Below, piece by piece: positions 4,970 to 6,606 of a DNA stretch of 6,606 bases. The DNA lies in NCBI GenBank assembly GCA_030690515.1, contig JAUYGP010000341.1, forward strand, positions 1 to 6,606, given 5' to 3'. This DNA is from Giesbergeria sp. (GTDB lineage Bacteria > Pseudomonadota > Gammaproteobacteria > Burkholderiales > Burkholderiaceae_C). Under the pieces are notes generated by a model, which did no database searches, was not told the origin of the DNA, and worked only from the letters and a program-made list of their open reading frames with translations. Position numbers and translations under genes: made by a program. Numbering within the stretch: the first letter of the stretch is position 1; every line of letters starts with the position of its first letter.

Positions 4970-5027
4970 AAATTGGCCTCTAGAGCTTGATGGGTAAGCG
5001 CTGATAGCTATTATTAATATAGCAAAT
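4970..5027 (+). repeat. 58-bp two-hairpin repeat, copy A
   Basis: It begins AAATTGGCCTCT and ends ATAGCAAAT. Two small hairpins can form: GCTT/AAGC around 4985-5000 and GCTAT/ATAGC around 5007-5023. Copy B at 5402-5459 has exactly the same length and orientation and matches at 44 of 58 positions without gaps. I remember similar AATTGGCCTCT...ATAGCAAAT sequences as common dispersed repeats of Comamonadaceae; this was not verified. It lies downstream of both the hydrolase gene and the small minus-strand gene at 5071. Confidence 0.65.
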
Positions 5028-5070
5028 CAGCCGCCGAATACTTGGCGCCCAAGGGGTTGCTGGGTGGCTT

Positions 5071-5370
5071 TTACAGCGGGTTCTGGAGAGCCCCAAGCAA
5101 TCGGGCGCTCACCTCTGTTGCATCGGGTGTGGCGAACTGTATGTTGTGCTGCTCCGTCAGCGGGCCGTGGCCCGGCTCCATGCGCCCGGCGGCGTCGTAG
5201 CCCATGGCCTTGAACTTCCATGCCCCGCCCACTTGTTTGAGCGAGCCCACATGCGCGCCGTCTGCTGTGTGTACCGACACTACACCTGCGTTGACGGGCA
5301 ACAACTGCAAGGGGCCTGCCAGCGGGCCGGGCGGCACTTGGGCGAATGTGGGGGTGAACGGGAGCGTCAT
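5071..5370 (-). CDS. Small hypothetical protein, 99 residues
   Basis: The protein starts MTLPFTPTFAQVPPGPLAGP with a Pro-rich segment, followed by a compact region with alternating strands (VVSVHTADGAHVGSLKQVGG, WKFKAMGYDAAGRMEPGHGP) and a short C-terminal helix (VSARLLGAL). It is predicted soluble; no signal peptide or membrane segment is evident. I do not recognise the family. No strong ribosome binding site precedes the ATG. The gene lies between two direct copies of a 58-bp repeat (4970-5027 and 5402-5459) and downstream of the HEPN gene on the same strand, with a 100-bp gap that copy B largely fills, so co-transcription is possible but not shown. Codon use looks native. Confidence 0.65.
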   Translation of the reverse strand: MTLPFTPTFAQVPPGPLAGPLQLLPVNAGVVSVHTADGAHVGSLKQVGGAWKFKAMGYDAAGRMEPGHGPLTEQHNIQFATPDATEVSARLLGALQNPL

Positions 5371-5401
5371 GGGTTTCGGTGTTACTGCAATTTTTTAGAT
5401 G

Positions 5402-5459
5402 AAATTGGCCTCTGTCGCTTATTGGATAAGAGCGAGCAGCTATTCTTTAAATAGCAAAT
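5402..5459 (+). repeat. 58-bp two-hairpin repeat, copy B
   Basis: It is a direct copy of repeat A (76 percent identical, no gaps). The second hairpin is GCTATT-CTTTA-AATAGC (5439-5455). Differences from copy A cluster at the base of hairpin 1 and in both loops, while the ends and the GCTAT/ATAGC stem are kept. It sits between the HEPN gene stop and the start of the 99-residue gene. Confidence 0.65.
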
Positions 5460-5470
5460 GACATCTGCTC

Positions 5471-5878
5471 CTACCGCTGCATCGCATCCGCCACTGTCTG
5501 CGTGGCCGTGATCAGATCGGCGACCAGCCGGGCATCCACATCCAGCAGCCCTTCGTACTCGCCCAGGTTGCGAGTGTTGTGGCACTTGTCCAGCACCCGC
5601 CACACCTCTGGCCCCAAGCCCAGCGTGTGGGGCAATACCTGGAACACGATGTAGCGGTTGCCAGCTCGGTAGCCCTTGCGGCGCAGCGCGGCCAGACACA
5701 GCGCGTGCGCGGCGTTATAGGCCAGGTCAAACCGGCTTTCCAGTGCCAAGCTGGTGTTGCGTGCGTCTGCCAAGCGCGCCAGGCCGGTGCGCAGCAACCC
5801 GGCCAACTCCGCTGCGTCTGGGGCCTCGGCTTTGAGCTGCTTGCCTGGGCCGCTCAGGTTATCCAGTGGTTGGGACAT
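5471..5878 (-). CDS. HEPN-family protein paired with a nucleotidyltransferase
   Basis: This is an all-alpha protein of 135 residues. The helix RFDLAYNAAHALCLAALRRK (49-68) and the segment RVLDKCHNTRNLGEYEG (94-110) fit HEPN proteins encoded beside minimal nucleotidyltransferases. The HEPN ribonuclease motif is normally R-x4-6-H; here R103-N104-L-G-E is followed by Y108, so the usual His is absent. This may be a non-nuclease variant or use another residue (H100 is nearby). The ATG has CAGGAG 7 nt upstream and overlaps the end of the nucleotidyltransferase gene by 20 bp, so translation is likely coupled. By analogy with MNT-HEPN systems it would be the toxin or effector partner. That role is inference; the family is fairly sure. 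Confidence 0.72.
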   Translation of the reverse strand: MSQPLDNLSGPGKQLKAEAPDAAELAGLLRTGLARLADARNTSLALESRFDLAYNAAHALCLAALRRKGYRAGNRYIVFQVLPHTLGLGPEVWRVLDKCHNTRNLGEYEGLLDVDARLVADLITATQTVADAMQR

Positions 5879-6482
5879 GCAACTGCTCCTGTTTGCCGAT
5901 GAGCCAAACCGTGGGCTGCTGTAGCACGCGGGTCACGAATGCATTGTCTTGCTCGATGCGCTTGGCAATTTCTTGCGGGGTATACAGCGTGGGGTTGATG
6001 GTGCGGCCCAGCGTTTGCGTGGCGGCTTCCAGCGCGCCAAACAGCTCGCCATAACCCAGGCTGGGGCTGACCACCATCAGGTCCACATCGCTGCGCGCCG
6101 TGTCCTGCTGGCGCGCCACCGAGCCATACACAAACGCCTGCTCGATCTGCCCGGCCAGCGGTGCCAGGGCAGCGCGCAGCACATCGGCCACGCCCATGGT
6201 CTTGAGCACCAGGCCGCGGAGCTCGGCAAACACCGGCGCATCGGCATTGGCTTGGTAGTGCTTCTGGTTGCCCTGTTTGCTGACTGTCAGCAAGCCTGCT
6301 TCGGACAAGCCCGCCAGCTCGCGCTGCACCGCACCCGTACCCGACTGGGCCAGCGCAATCACTTCGTTTGCGTAAAAGCTGCGGTCGGGTGTGCTGAAGA
6401 GCACGGCCAACACGCGTTGGCGCACGCGGGGGAAGAGGGCGTCAGCCAGGCTGGTAGCGGTGGATGCAGGGGATTGATTCAT
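5859..6482 (-). CDS. Winged-helix plus MNT-type nucleotidyltransferase fusion
   Basis: The product has 207 residues from the ATG at 6482. The N-terminal part (about 12-80) is an ArsR-like winged helix (FPRVRQRVLAVLFSTPDRSF, then GTGAVQRELAGLSEAGLLTV). The C-terminal part is a minimal nucleotidyltransferase with YGSVARQQDTARSDVDLMVV, an exact G-S-x10-D-x-D signature (G120-S121, D132, D134). The third carboxylate appears replaced in INPTLYT. Such MNT proteins pair with HEPN partners; in the studied MntA-HepT systems the MNT protein AMPylates and neutralises the HEPN toxin. The attached HTH suggests DNA-binding autoregulation at the tandem palindromes over its start. Alternative starts are ATG 6488 and TTG 6509; none has a clear Shine-Dalgarno. 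Confidence 0.82.
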   Translation of the reverse strand: MNQSPASTATSLADALFPRVRQRVLAVLFSTPDRSFYANEVIALAQSGTGAVQRELAGLSEAGLLTVSKQGNQKHYQANADAPVFAELRGLVLKTMGVADVLRAALAPLAGQIEQAFVYGSVARQQDTARSDVDLMVVSPSLGYGELFGALEAATQTLGRTINPTLYTPQEIAKRIEQDNAFVTRVLQQPTVWLIGKQEQLHVPTTG

Positions 6483-6606
6483 ACCCATAATGGGGTGGAT
6501 GATACCCAATTGGGGTTTGTAAGAGGCTTTGTTTGAGGCTCTCGCTCATGAATGTTGCCAATGGCCTCCACGATGTGCTTCAAGTAGTCCGCCACCCGCA
6601 GCGGCT
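6479..6606 (-). pseudogene. Possible truncated HepT/DUF86-like gene entering from the right edge
   Basis: Read leftwards from the window edge the frame gives PLRVADYLKHIVEAIGNIHE (6545-6606), which resembles the N-terminal helix of DUF86/HepT HEPN proteins (pattern RV-x-DYL-x-HI-x-EAI). After that it becomes REPQTKPLTNPNW and runs through the operator region to a TGA at 6479-6481, which overlaps the next gene's ATG. The resemblance stops after about 20 residues, far short of the usual roughly 110, so it is probably a remnant. The true start lies outside the window. The match is short and from memory. Confidence 0.4.
6481..6516. promoter_or_regulatory. Tandem operator-like palindromes over the start of the nucleotidyltransferase gene
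   Basis: ATACCCATAATGGGGT (6481-6496) and ATACCCAATTGGGGT (6502-6516) are two copies of one palindrome (CCCA-TGGG), with centres about 20.5 bp apart, close to two helical turns. They cover the candidate start codons 6482, 6488 and 6509. The downstream product carries a winged helix, so autoregulation is the natural inference. Confidence 0.55.

Overview
The window looks like a chromosomal segment from a high-GC betaproteobacterium, most likely Burkholderiales/Comamonadaceae (Acidovorax, Rhodoferax or Polaromonas type). This rests on codon use, the style of the proteins, and intergenic repeats of a kind I remember from that family; it was not checked against a database.

Left (1-2312): a fatty-acid beta-oxidation locus. 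On the minus strand a long-chain/isovaleryl-type acyl-CoA dehydrogenase (GTG start with a clear Shine-Dalgarno) is followed 39 bp later by a thiolase that runs off the window. A TetR-family regulator is transcribed divergently. Two related 18-bp palindromes sit in the shared 256-bp intergenic region, one over the dehydrogenase promoter and one over the tetR start, which suggests the regulator controls both itself and the operon.

Middle (2312-4955): a secreted YHS-domain protein (minus), a probable unannotated 48-residue gene divergent from it (plus), a GIY-YIG-like small protein (minus) and an M14/aspartoacylase-like zinc hydrolase (plus). Two palindromic insertion-like elements lie at the 3' ends of the two plus-strand genes: E1 (2312-2549) directly after the tetR stop, and E2 (4776-4934) inside the end of the hydrolase gene. 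E2 is flanked by the direct repeat CTAAG. Removing it with one CTAAG copy restores an in-frame TAG, so it has apparently added 59 residues to the protein. E1 and E2 have different termini but share a core of two conserved arms around a variable hairpin. Non-Watson-Crick positions in their stems are mostly G.U in plus-strand RNA and never A.C, so a structured RNA is plausible. This is the most interesting signal here.

Right (4956-6606): two direct copies of a 58-bp two-hairpin repeat bracket a small unknown gene (minus). Next comes a wHTH-nucleotidyltransferase (GSx10DxD) overlapping a HEPN-family gene, an MNT-HEPN type pair. Tandem ACCC/GGGT palindromes overlap its start. At the window edge a stretch resembling a HepT/DUF86 N-terminus appears truncated. 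No tRNA, rRNA, CRISPR array or intact transposase was seen.
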